Source: Podocnemis expansa
Lineage: Eukaryota; Chordata; Testudines; Podocnemididae
Length of the DNA stretch: 64,000 nt
NCBI GenBank assembly: GCA_007922195.1
Contig: ML681989.1
Location: forward strand, 44,877,994 to 44,941,993
Reading direction: 5' to 3'
Shown here: in pieces, positions 35,913 to 46,942 of the stretch
Layout of the letters: each line of letters starts with the position of its first letter
How positions within the stretch are numbered: position 1 is the first letter of the stretch
The notes under the pieces: generated by a model
Databases searched by the model: none
What the model saw: the letters and a program-made list of their open reading frames with translations, nothing else
What the model was told of the DNA's origin: nothing
Program-made: the position numbers and the translations under genes

Positions 35913-36081
35913 CAGGAGCACTGCTAGCCTGGAAGAAGATCTGGGGGTCAGCGCTCTGGTATTTGGGGAGTGCACTCTCCTGCTGCAGCCACCACCATGG
36001 CTGGCCTGGCAGCAGACTCAGGGCTCAGGAGCTGGGACTCAGGGCTCGAGCCCTGTAAACCCAGAGCCAGTGACGCCCCTG
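35913..36081. mobile_element. Small hAT element with perfect 8-bp target duplication
   Basis: Left CAGGAGCACTGCTAGCC and right GGCTCTGGGT-type end (read as GAGCCAGTGACGCCCCTG on the plus strand) are inverted with transition differences only. The octamer ctgcagac occurs exactly at 35905-35912 and 36082-36089. The right terminus matches the element at 29853-30137, so they are one family. 169 bases, non-coding. Confidence 0.88.
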
Positions 36082-36369
36082 CTGCAGACTGGTCCTCAGT
36101 GAGAACTAGTCATGCACATTTCCTCAATTCATTCAATTCAATGTTTCTGAGTTATGGATGAGCAAAAAAAACCTCTCTCTAAATATTTTTTAATGCTGAA
36201 GAGGTATGCCTTGGTTTAACAAAAATGAGATATGTACCTGAGTCATATACTTTAGTTCTAGAATTTTAGCTGGCCAAATATAAAAATATTCGTCAACCAG
36301 GGAGTTCAGATTAAAAATTAGTATGGCTTTCATCAATGGAACTGATTAAGCTCCACCTTTCTCACCTCT

Positions 36370-36480
36370 GCTCACCCCAACATTTATTAATTATTAATTT
36401 ATCATCATCATCTCTAAAGCATTAGCTTCTAGAAACCCCAGTCATGGACCAAAACCCCATTAGTACTTGGCAGAGTGCTA
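36370..36480. repeat. Fragment of an old interspersed repeat
   Basis: Carries AACCCCAGTCATGGACCAAA and CCCCATTAGTACTTGGCA; same family as 10930-11050, poorly preserved. Confidence 0.45.
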
Positions 36481-36489
36481 GATATCTCT

Positions 36490-38820
36490 GAAAAGAGAGA
36501 GTGGAAAGAAAGAAAGGGCATTCATGGTTTCCAAAAAAAGTCTTTTTTTGGTTGAGAATACTTTTTTTTTTTTTTAAAGAAGAGTTTTTTCAGAAGGTTA
36601 TAATTACATGGAAATATATTTCTCTTCTGCTATATATAGAATTTACTACCATGTAAATGATGTCTCCACACATTAAGTGATGGGGGCCATTGTCTTGCTT
36701 TTGGAAAAGGCACATGCTACTTTTCAGGGGTTTGAGAGCAAGGGAGTTACTTTCAATAGCAGCAACACACCCAGGTCCATGTGGGGATGCTGATCCATGT
36801 CTTCTAAGTGACTGGAAGAGAGGGGAGGACTATATAGATATATGCCAGAGTCAGAAAAGCCATCTTATCTAGACTAGACAAAGTGGCACACTGCCTCCTA
36901 CCCATGGCAGTGGTAACATACAAGGTTTTGTCAGGAACAGTTGGTAAAATACCACGTTTGTCACGACCAGTCATTCCTTTCTTGGGGAGACTGCGAAGGA
37001 TATTTTTTTTCCACACTGCCAGGATTGGCCAATGTGAAGTGGGGAGGGGGGGGGTTTCCTTCCCTACAGCAGGCTTAGAGGGTTTAGGGAAAGTGGCTTA
37101 GTTGGGCATAAAAGAAACAGAAGTAGCGCTAGGGTGGTCCAACTCATTATGTAAATGTGAGCTGGATTATCAGGGCAGGTACTCTATAGGGAAGGCATAC
37201 CCTGAACAGATAAAATGGATCGATAAAGTATTTTAAAGAGTCATTCTTTACAGGAGAGGAAATGGAGGTCAGTGGAGTTGCCCCCCACTCCTCCCTTATA
37301 GCCAAACTTTAACCTTCATTCAAGAGGAAGAAGATATTGAGTTTCCAGCTGTGGGCTGACAGAGGACCTGGATGGGTAAAGGAAGGGCTGATAGAACAGA
37401 AGCTCCTGGATATATATTGATATAGTTATACAATCACCTTCACTTCACACTTTTATTTGCAAGGGGTTTCTAGACAATTAAAAATAAAGTTGGGGCCTAA
37501 TTAAACAACATGTAATGTCGCCTCTCCTTTCTTCAACAGTCAGCCGATGTTATAATAAGGTACAATTGTTTACAGATAAAGATCATAGAAGTACAACTCT
37601 AAGCTCTATCTCTTCACAGTTTTACTATTTTCTAGTTTCTCTCCATAGATTGATAGGGGTAGGAAAATGGTTTGGAAACTGTACTCAAATCATTTCTGCT
37701 CAAATAGCTTTGGCACTGATAAAATCAATTGTTGATTAAGATTAAAGTAGTTTTGGCTAACTGCAGCTGATCTGGTTTGACTTGCAGCTACAACAGTTTC
37801 AGGACACAATTGATTTGGGATGGGATCATGCCTAATACTCACTGGTAAAACTACAAGAAAAAAAATCTATTAGTGAATAATAGCTTGAACAAGCAAATTA
37901 TCTTTTTAATGGGATTTTGTTTTTTCACATTACTGGTTTCCCTAAAAGGAGAAAACAGATCCAATGACAGCCAGCATGAGGAAAAATTGCCAGGGTTAAA
38001 TAGTAATAGGTTCAGCTTGCTATTTTAACAACCAATCAGCTTTAAGGACCTTCCTTTTAGTTATATAAGCTACAAATATTACCTTAAGTGATTGTTTTGG
38101 GCTTAAACATCTGCAATATTTTTGTACCAATATTTTACATATGCATTTATTGACATCTCTCCATTTGTTTTTCCCATTTAGAGGAAGGGATGCCTTTTGG
38201 GGAGATTATTAAGAGTAATATGAGTCTATATTGCTCTGCTAGGTGCACTAAACAGCCTTGATAATTCTCAAATATATAGTCTGTGCTTAACAGGAATAAA
38301 ACCTACCTCCAGTGTTTTCTATTTGCACATTCCTACTGTAGGAAGAATTTGAAAAGGAACCTGACAGCAATGAATGCCTGAAGTGCAAGGACAGCAAAGA
38401 CTAAAAGAGTTGCCTGGCAACCAGCATAAGGAATGAGAGGGAGCTCAGGTCTGCAGAAGCAGCCATGGAAAATGCCAGTTGTATGTGTACCATTTCCGGT
38501 CTCTAAGAATGGAAGGAGGGGGTGTGTTTGGTTTTTTGTATTTTAATTATGCAACTGGGTGTCACAGCTTTTCTAACTGTTGCACTTCATGCAAATGTGT
38601 GACTATATGGATCACACATATAACTTGAAGATGCCTGCAATTTTGCCATACTGCTTATGTTATCACTATCCCTGACGTATTAATCAAAGGAAAAATTGTA
38701 AATTTTTTGCAGGATCACCATACTTATTTTGATCTCTACAATGTGCCTATCTTCTAAGCCAAGGGCAATTCTATTAGTAAAGTCATGTATTACAGAATAA
38801 TTTCTTTTCCTTCCGATTTG
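36490..38820. other. No recognised feature
   Basis: AT-rich, unique-looking DNA with a short T run at about 36562-36575. No coding motif, element terminus or array recognised. Confidence 0.5.
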
Positions 38821-38824
38821 TAGG

Positions 38825-39313
38825 TTGCTCATCTTTAAAGTGCCTGATGAAGTGGGATTTTCTCCCACAAAAGCTCATATGATAAATCTGTTCTTTTTTA
38901 AGGCAATGTCTACACTAGCAAATTAGTTCTAATTAGAACTAATTTGAACCCTCTCTACCCTAGGCTTTCCCTAGTTTGAATTAAAATTTTTTTAGTTTGA
39001 ACTAAGCCAACGGAGACATGCTAGTTTGAACTAAATAAATTCGAGTTAGCGGTTAGTTCAAACTAAGTGCATTTTTTTAGTTTGATTAATGTTTAATTTG
39101 AACTTGCCCCCTTTTTTTTAGTTCAAACTAAAAAGTTCAGTCAAACCAAAAAAAGTGCAGCTAGTCCGAACTAAAAAAGTTAGTCTGAATTAAAAAAACT
39201 GTGTTTAGTTCAAACTAAGCAAGTCCGAACCATGGTTTTAGGTGTAGACATAGCCAAACAGTGCCACAGAACTTGTTTGTTTTACTGAACTAGATTAACA
39301 TGTCTACCCCTTA
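38825..39313. repeat. GTGCCACAGGACT family host repeat with nested MITE
   Basis: Left half: CTGATGAAGTGGGATTTTCT and CTCATATGATAAATCTGTTC. Right half: AGTGCCACAGAACTTGTTTG, then CTAGATTAACATGTCTACCC. The MITE 38902-39255 interrupts them at the TTTAAA before GTGCC, the same place as in the copy at 31655-32905. Confidence 0.7.
38902..39255. mobile_element. Palindromic MITE with AGTTCGAACT-type units
   Basis: Ends GGCAATGTCTACACTAG and TAGGTGTAGACATAGCC are inverted; flanks taa and aaa fit a decayed 3-bp duplication. The body alternates TTAGTTTGAACTAA and AGTTCAAACTAA words. Non-coding. Confidence 0.8.
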
Positions 39314-41772
39314 ATGTAAATAAGAAAATATAAAAACAGAAGCATACCCATACATTCTTCCTGCCTTCACATTCCTTCTTCTATGTTTTTAAACTAGACA
39401 TCTGCAACTGCTCTAACCAAGGAATGGTGGTCCAGCCCAATAAAATTTCACAATATGACACAAGTTGCCAGACATTTTGCAACTCATGGTGAATTCCATG
39501 GGTGGGGGAGAGGGCAAACAAAAAGCAAAACAACCTGATTTTCAATAAAAAATATACTTGGAAGAAAACAAGATAGATACTCTTTTTTATTCCTATGTTA
39601 TCATTATCTGATCAGCTGGAGTAACATTAGAAGAAATCCATATGCCATGCTCCCCTAAACAATGTTTGGACTCTTGAGCTATGATATCAATGTCCAATTT
39701 TCTATTTGTATGCACCAGTGCAGACAGAATTACACACATACATTTTACAAAACAAACATACACAGCAGATGCTAAACCACATTCCACAGACATACATGCA
39801 CTTATCTGTATTTATGGCTGTTAAGAGTTTACATAGAATCAAGCATACATTTGTCTCCATGAGTGAGGCTGTATAAAACATTGCAGGAGTTCTCATGGTA
39901 TCAAGAACAAATACGTATATTTATACTGATTTGCAGAAAACACTCAGTCGTTGTGCCAAATACAATATTATCCACTGACTTGACTTGGCCAAGCAAATTT
40001 CACAGTTAAAAGTAGGTTCTGAAGACCACCATGCATGTAGGCCCAAAAGGACATCTTTTAATGTAATAGACAATCAACCACACAAATCCACATTTTATAC
40101 CTGCTTCAGTCATGTTACACATCTCCTTAGCTATTAGATCATGTTTTCTACTGACATTGCAGATTTTTTTAGTCTATGCAATCAATTTAGCCCAATAAGT
40201 AATGGAGAGCACTGAAATATCATTAGTAGCCTCATTTCTGAGTTTTCACTGTTTGGGGGCATGCACACATCCATCTATAAGTCCGAAGTGTAGTCTGGGC
40301 CATTGCTGTTCGTTAACTACTACCTCTCCTTATAGGGTAGCGGTGAGATTATTGAGATTTTCTCCAACCAGTGCCTGAAATTTATTGATTTTGTTAAATT
40401 ATGTTTATTTAGTGTACTTCTTCAAGTTCTTTATAAAAGACTGGTAAAGTTTGCCTGAAATAACCAATCACATTAGCAGGGGTTGGCTATACTGCTGGAA
40501 AAGGTCAAGTGGGTTCTGCTGACTCACTGATGGAAGTGCTTTATTACTCTACTTAGATAAATGGTGTAAGTCATTCTCTAAAGAGAGATATTCCAGACTT
40601 TAGTATGAATCAAACTGTCCTGAGACTGGAACAACAGGTGCATAGGGATAAGGCAAAGTTAGTTTGCAAGGTCTACAATGGCTGTATTTTCAGGTCCCTT
40701 AAAGCTGATGTAAATTGGAACAGTCATCAGGATCCTCTCACACAGACCAAATCAGCAATGAGATTTTGGAGGTCAAAGGAAAGCTGTACACCACCTTCAC
40801 ATACTAACAGTAGGTCTGAACACTGTGCATTATGGTCGCTGCTGAGGGTATAGCCTGTAGTTGTCACTCTCTGGACTTGCATATTCCAAACACACAACAA
40901 TAATAAATAAGTAGAATAGAAGAAATTATTTGGTGTACAGACTCAAACTTGCCAGCTGGTAAAGCAGGTGCTTGCTCTCCCTCCCAACCAGGGGAAGTAT
41001 TTCTAAAGAATATCTATTTGGCACAGAAATGAGAAAATTTGGATAACATTAAAAAAGAAATAATTAGGTAGCAGCACTATTTCTTTGCTATAAAAATAGG
41101 CTCATTTATGAGAAATGCCATATAACAGAGAAAATATTTTCATGCCTAACAGGCATCAATTTAATATATGTCATTCTGCTATTTCTTGGTGTTGTGTTGT
41201 GATGTTTTTGTTTCTGGTTAATGAGACCACAAAGGATTTAGTTGAAGAAACATTAAAATGTCTATTGAATGATCAGCAAAGAATGTCTTTCTATCCTTTC
41301 CAAGCAATATTACTCTTCTTGCATTTGCAAAATTCATCTTTGCAACGAACCAAATTCTCTTCTTTTGAGGACAGGAAGATATCCTGCAAATTTTAGCAGA
41401 CTGCATGTGATTAAGGAAGAGGAATTAATACAAGATATGTGCTTTCATTTTCTTCTTGCTGGCTGTGTATAGGGTTTACAAAGTCATCACAGATTACCAG
41501 TGTCTATGCCATTCCCATGCTAGGAATACCTAAACTTACAGATTTTTGTTTACAGGAAGACATTTTTCTGGGCACCATTCTGCAACAAATCTGGCTGCCA
41601 CACTACCAACTCAATATACTCTCTAACATCTACTGATACATTTAAATCCAGCACTGAAGGGTTTAAGTAAATGTTAACATCTTCATAGAAAAAAATGGGC
41701 AAAATAGAGGAAAATGTAAACCTGACATAGATGTTCTTGTATGTCACTTATTGTTGATAATATGTGATATGA
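39314..41772. other. No recognised feature
   Basis: AT-rich DNA between the host repeat and DIRS-B. Short frames (for example 40605-40853, 41115-41396) have no recognisable domain. Confidence 0.5.
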
Positions 41773-41814
41773 GTTGGTTGCTCACCTGTAGCAAACTCTG
41801 TTCTTTGAGACATG

Positions 41815-41990
41815 TCCTGTGATGCTCCACCTTAGGTGTGGCCACATCCCAGCACTGATCAAGACAGTCTTTGTAGCAGAGTTCACGGGACAGCGCTTGC
41901 ACAGAAAGCAGCTTGCAATGGCCTCAGCGTGGCTTGGCGCAAGCATGCCCCACTCCCCTCAGTTCCTTTTTAACTTCAGTAAACACCTGA
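41815..41990 (+). repeat. DIRS-B terminal inverted repeat, left arm
   Basis: Shares GATGCTCCACCTTAGG, CAGCACTGATCAAGACAG, GCTTGC and CAGTTCCTTTTTAAC with the inverse of 46620-46775. Confidence 0.85.
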
Positions 41991-42014
41991 AAAGAAATAA
42001 AGACAAGAGGGAAG

Positions 42015-42128
42015 GCGGAAAGGTAGTGGAGCATCACAGGACACACATCTTGAAGAACAGATTTTACTACAGGTGAGCAACCAACTCTTCTTCTTCAAGT
42101 GCTGTCCTGTGATGCTCCATCTTAGGTG
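42015..42128. repeat. DIRS-B internal complementary region (circle junction)
   Basis: The first half is the inverse of the left tip (ACTACAGGTGAGCAACC matches GGTTGCTCACCTGTAG at 41776). The second half, TTCTTCTTCAAGTGCTGTCC, is the inverse of the right tip. They are fused through the five bases aactc (42083-42087). Same layout as in DIRS-A. Confidence 0.85.
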
Positions 42129-42164
42129 ACTATGTAGCAGTTAATTAGTTAGACAGTGGGTTGT

Positions 42165-43309
42165 CTTGTAAAGAGGAGAGAATCTGTGAGCCCATGTTTG
42201 CATCATTAGCTGTCATTGTGTCTAATGTACAATGTGTAGTGAAGGTACGGTGTGTAGCCCAGGTAGCCGCTTTGCAAATGTCATCAATATGGACTTTCCT
42301 TAAAAAGTCTGTTGTCGATGACATGGCTCTGGTTGAATGTGAGTGAATACCAGCAGGGATTTGTCAGTTGTTGATGTCATAACACGAATGAATGCAATCT
42401 TTCATCCATTTGGACAATCTTTGGTTTGAAATCTCTGTACTTTTTTGTCTCTCTGCAAATGAGACAAACAGTCTATTTGTTTGCCTAAAGTGTTTAGTTC
42501 TATCTATATAGAAGACTAGTGCTCTCCTAACATCTAGGGCATGCAGGGATGTTTCAACTGGAGTGTTATGAGGTTTAGGGTGGAAAGTGGGCAGATGTAT
42601 AGATTGGTTTATGTGGAAGTCCGTGACTATCTTGAGTAAGAATTTGGGATCTGGACATAGAGAAACTTTATCTTTGTGGAAAATCGTATAGGCAGGGTCA
42701 CATCTGAGTGCATTTATCTCTCTGACCCTCCTTGCAGATGTAATTGCCACCAAAAATGAAACCTTCATGGAAAGATGGTATAGTGAACAAGTTGCTAAAG
42801 GTGCAAAGCGAGGTTTTGTTAATGCTCTGAGTACTAGATTAAAGTTCCATGGAATTATAGTGAGTCAAATAGGTAAATAAAGCTTCCGTAGCCCTGTGAG
42901 GAATCTTTTGACTGTCAGGTGACTGAAAATGGAAGAGTCACTGAGGATGGAATGGAATGCTGAAATTGCCAATAAATGTACTTGGATGGAACTGTTTGAC
43001 AGCAAGGAATGCTTCAAAGGTAAAAGATAATCCAAGATTTGCAGAATTGACACTTGTTCAGGAATCATTTCTTTATTGGTACACCACAGAGTGAAGCGAG
43101 TCCATTTTTGAGTGTAGGATTTTCTGGTTGATGGTTTTCTGCTGTTAAGCAGGATATATTGGACTTGGTCTGAGCATGCAGTGCCCGTCATGTGGAACCA
43201 GCCAGGAAGCATGCTGTGAGATGGAGTCTGCAGATGTCTGGATGTTGCAATGTCACATTGTGCTGGTATAAGTGGCTCCTGATTAAGGGTAACTGGATTG
43301 GTTCGCATA
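42165..43309 (-). pseudogene. DIRS-B tyrosine recombinase, broken and lacking its Tyr
   Basis: The N-terminal part (43308-42865) includes LNSRKPSTRKSYTQKWTRFT and FLTGLRKLYLP. After a frameshift, 42768-42364 has FLVAITSARRVREINAL with the first catalytic Arg, then LHALDVRRALVFYIDRT. In a further frame the minus strand at about 42335 encodes HSTRAM (the HxxR pair), then ATWATHRTFTTHCTL. The nucleophile position, Tyr in DIRS-A (FTVHYA), is Cys here (TGT at 42229-42231). So this copy could not cut DNA even if the frames were joined. Confidence 0.85.
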
Positions 43310-44019
43310 CCGACAGACTGAGGAATTGTGGGAACCAGATTTGCCTAGGCCAAGCTGGTGCAATTAATATCATTGTTGCCTGATCCACCTTTATCTTCTG
43401 AACTATTCTGAGTATGACAGGAGTTGGTGGGAATGCATAGAGGAGATCCTTCGACCAATCCAAGAGGAAAGCATCACCCAGGGATTGTGGTTCGTTTCGG
43501 GCTCTGGAACAAAATTGGGGATATTTTTTGTTCAGTGCTGTCGTAAAAAGATCTATTGTTGGAAAGTCCCATATGCAAAATGTGTTTTGAAGTACTGAGC
43601 CGTTTAACTGCCACTCGTGGGCTATGGGAAATACCCTGCTCAGATTATCTGCAGTGGTGTTTTTGGCCCAGGGTAAATACATAGCGAATATGTGAATCAC
43701 ACTGTGGATGCACCAATTACACAATTTTACAGCTTCTGTACATAGAGAAGGAGATCTTGCTCCTCCTTGGCATTCCACATAGTATACATAGACATGTTGT
43801 CCGACATGACTCTAATTTTCCTCAAATTAGTGGTAGAAATTGAACACAAGCATTTGTGACAGCTCTGAGCTCAAGGATGTTTATGTGGAGGGAGGTTTCC
43901 TGTTGCATCCATTTCCCTTGAATAGATAGGGCAACTAGATGTGCTCCCCATTCCATGAGAGAAGCATCTGTTGTTATCGTCATGGATGGCTGCGGTTGAG
44001 AAAAGGGGTCACCGAGCAA
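43310..44019 (-). pseudogene. DIRS-B RNase H and linker, broken
   Basis: ITTDASLMEWGAHLVAL is the first RNase H block and LHINILELRAVTNAC the second; the frame is lost near 43822. The frame 43778-43188 resumes with YLPWAKNTTADNLSR, then FPTIDLFTTALNKKYPQFCS, LLYAFPPTPVILRIVQKI and MILIAPAWPRQIWFPQFL. These are the typical DIRS linker blocks that precede the recombinase. Confidence 0.82.
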
Positions 44020-44059
44020 TAGATTGTTTTGGTTCTGTCACCAATTTAGGGATGTTCTA

Positions 44060-44860
44060 ACATGGATATAAGGTCTGTAGACAGTTGTGAGCCAGGCCAG
44101 AAGAGCTCTCATTCTTAGTTTTGCATTTGTGACAACTGTGATGCATGCTGCCATATGCCCCAGCAATTGTAGCACTGTTCTTACTGTAACCATAGGAACT
44201 ATGTGAATGAGCTGTATGAGATTGTTTATGAATGCTATTCAAGGTTTTGGTAGGTATGCTGTGGAAGCTCTTGAGTCCAGGATAGCACCTATGAACTCTA
44301 TCAACTGTACGGGTGTAAGCGTCGATTTTTCTACATTTATTTTCAGACCGAGATCTTTGAATAATCTCTTTGCTGTCAATATAGCCTGAAGACAAAGGTC
44401 GTAAGAAGGAGCTACTAGGAGGCAGTCATCTAAATAAGGATATATCTTTATTCCTCACTTCCGGAGGTATGCAATGGCCACTATCAGTACTCTGGAGAAT
44501 ACGCGGGGTGTCCTTTAGATAGACCAAAGGGGAGGACTATGTACTGGAATTGATGGTCTTTGACAGTGAACCTTAAAAAATGCCTGTGGGATGGATGAAT
44601 TGTTATGTGAAAATAAGTGTCTTTGAGGTTGAGGGCTGAAAACCAATCCCCTTTCTGCAGCATAGGGATAATATTATTTAGGGTTACCATCTTTTCAAAT
44701 ATAGAATGATTGTAATTGGATAAGAAGGCTGCATAGTTGGCTGTTCTGATCAGCAACGTGGAAGAAGAATATCCTTTTCTACCCATTGAATCTACATGTT
44801 TCCAATTCTTATCTGATAGTGTGGATCTAAAATTAGGCTGTTTGTTTCTTTGATTTGTAG
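44060..44860 (-). pseudogene. DIRS-B reverse transcriptase, broken
   Basis: The frame 44786-44484 has KMVTLNNIIPMLQKGDWFSA, then LNLKDTYFHITIHPSHRHFL with the first catalytic Asp, then FQYIVLPFGLS. A frameshift follows near 44520. In another frame, near 44425, the minus strand encodes YPYLDDCLLVA, so the YxDD catalytic pair is intact here, unlike in DIRS-A. Downstream thumb sequence is only weakly readable. The piece is not translatable as one protein. Confidence 0.8.
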
Positions 44861-44862
44861 CC

Positions 44863-46413
44863 TCAATTACTAGGGAGCTTGGTGTCGGGGGTAAAAAGAA
44901 ATTCCATGTCTTTGGGAGGAATGTAATATTTTCTATCTGTGCATCTGTTCATGGAAGCAATAGACACTGGGGTTTGCCAAATAAAATTAGCAGGTTCCAT
45001 AATGGTTTCATTCATTGGAACAGCTATTTTAGACGAGGCCGTTGTGTGAAGAATTTTTAACGATTTATGCTGAGGTTCTGTAACTTCTTCCAAAGGAACT
45101 TCCAGGTCTTGAGCTACCCTTTTGAATAGGTCATTGAATTGTTTAGGGTCATCAGATGTGTTAGGAGGTATTGGTATAGTAGCAGCATCCTCAATATGTG
45201 AGGAGTCTTGTGCTAGATGGTATGAGACATTAGATCTTATGGTAGTCATTGATTGTGCTCTTTGAAAGGTGTGAAGTGAGCTATTATGTCTAGCCGCAGG
45301 GGGTATGCCCTTATGCTGATGAGGACTATTGTGCGCTTCAGGCAGTCTATTCATAGAGGAACATGAATGTTCATCACGCGTGTGTGTGGGATGGTGGTGA
45401 CATGAAGAGCAATATGAAGGCGCATAATGGAACTGTTACTTGCATCTATGATAATGACCGGGGGTATGTGATTGACAGCACCTTGATGAATGGTGCGGAA
45501 AGGAGTATCTGGAGAAGCACCGGGAATTCGGATATGTGCTACAATGGTAGTAAGAGAGACAGGCTGAGGAGCAGACACTAGGAGATCTCGATGAGTAATC
45601 ATCATAACAGGGCAATGGAGAAATGTAGTGCTGCTTACGAGATCTCTTTCTAGGCAATGATTTATAAGTGCGCTCCTCATTGTTAATATCCCACTGCTGC
45701 AACGCTTGTGACAGTGCCGGGATGTTCAATGTTAAAGTCTGGTCTACAGTTCTGGTTTTATCTTGGGTCAGTTCCGAGAGCTGAATGTTGCCCAGTACCA
45801 GCGTATTTTGTGTACCTTTGTTCAGTGCCGTATTATTAGGCATGGGTGTTTTCAGCACTGTGATAGGATCCGTTGCCGACCTGCACTGTGAAGTGTGCTG
45901 TTCTAGCTTTGACAGCGCTGTGGACTCCAAATGAGGTGAATGCCTCTTATGATGAGGCTTGTTATTGTTGTCTTGGCTCAGCTTCCAGGCTCGAGAACAA
46001 TTTGAGTGTGAATCACCCAAGGAACCTATAGCCTCTGGGATGTTCATTTTTTGGGATTTTCTCTGTGGAAAGCACCCTTTTCTAGGACTCTTGTCACTTA
46101 AAAGCAATGCTTGCTTGTCATGAGGGTTTACGGGGTCTGGAAAGTGATTTGAAGCTATGTCCATAGGAGGACAGAAAGACTTCTCCATTAAATGAATCTT
46201 AAGATGGAGCTCTCTGTCCTTCCTAGCTCTGGCACTTAAATTAGAACAATCTTCACACTTCTGTGGTATGTGGGGTTCACCCAAACAGCGAATGCGTTGT
46301 GAGTAGTTGTCAGAGGCAGGCATGGCTTTGTTGCATTTGGTACATCTCGTGAAGCCAGGAGAGGAAGGCATGTCCAACAATTGTAGGAAATAAAAACTCT
46401 CTCGGTATTTCAT
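44863..46413 (-). pseudogene. DIRS-B gag-like ORF1, broken
   Basis: The frame 46413-45436 starts with a Cys/His cluster: CTKCNKAM, then IRCLGEPHIPQKCEDC, then SARARKDRELHLKIHL. It matches the spacing of the DIRS-A cluster. A long Ser/His/Thr-rich tail follows. After frameshifts near 45440-45680, the frame 45354-44863 (starting MNRLPEAHNSPHQHKG) continues to the RT. It includes the acidic stretch FKRVAQDLEVPLEEV and the segment IMEPANFIWQTPVS, which resembles the gag-to-RT linker of vertebrate DIRS elements. Presumed nucleic-acid binding and packaging role. Confidence 0.7.
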
Positions 46414-46619
46414 TCTGTTTATCTTAAAGACAAGTAGTAACTTCTTATGAGTCTAAGTAGCTGAAACTGAGGTAAAGTCGAGCTTTTTTTTTTTTTAAAC
46501 TACCTAAATTAAACTTAGAAAGAAGAACTATGACTAAACTAATAAATTTTCTCTCAAGACAGAGCAGAGCAGAAGGTCTGAGGAGAGTGGAGGAAGGGAC
46601 ACCGTTGTGCAGCTGAGGA

Positions 46620-46775
46620 TAGTTAAAAAGGAGCTGAGGGAAGTGGGGTGCACTAGTGCCAAGCTGCACTGAGGCTGTTGCGAGCTGCTTTCTCAGCAAG
46701 CACTGCCCTGTGGACTCTGCTACAAAGACTCTGTTGATCAGTGCTGGAATGCTGCTGCGCCTAAGGTGGAGCATC
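46620..46775 (-). repeat. DIRS-B terminal inverted repeat, right arm
   Basis: Inverted partner of the left arm; just outside it the element ends with CACTCGAAGAAGAA at about 46785-46798. Confidence 0.85.
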
Positions 46776-46942
46776 GCAGGACAGCACTCGAAGAAGAAAT
46801 GCTAATATTTACAAGGAGCACCTACAAAAATGTTCTCTTTTTGTTTATCATAAATCCTGCATACAGTCTGAGGAAGCATTAGTTTTCACAGAGAGAAGTG
46901 GTGAGGGACCTAGGAGTCAGTTTCCCCCCCCAATCTATATAA

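Larger units (their letters stand above)
41773..46798 (-). mobile_element. DIRS-B, second DIRS-type retrotransposon family
   Basis: Minus-strand order gag-like, RT, RNase H, tyrosine recombinase, as in DIRS-A, but clearly divergent in protein sequence and unrelated over most of its terminal repeat. The terminal inverted repeats pair about 41815-41990 with 46620-46775 (for example CAGTTCCTTTTTAAC with its inverse), and an internal complementary region lies at 42015-42128. About 5.0 kb, near the usual DIRS length. Several frameshifts disable it. No target duplication, as expected. Confidence 0.88.

Noticed and set aside
35537..36081. hAT element starting at CAGGGGTGTGCCCC (35537)
   Set aside because: The octamer before it (gtcagtgg) does not match ctgcagac at the right end, whereas the start at 35913 gives an exact duplication.
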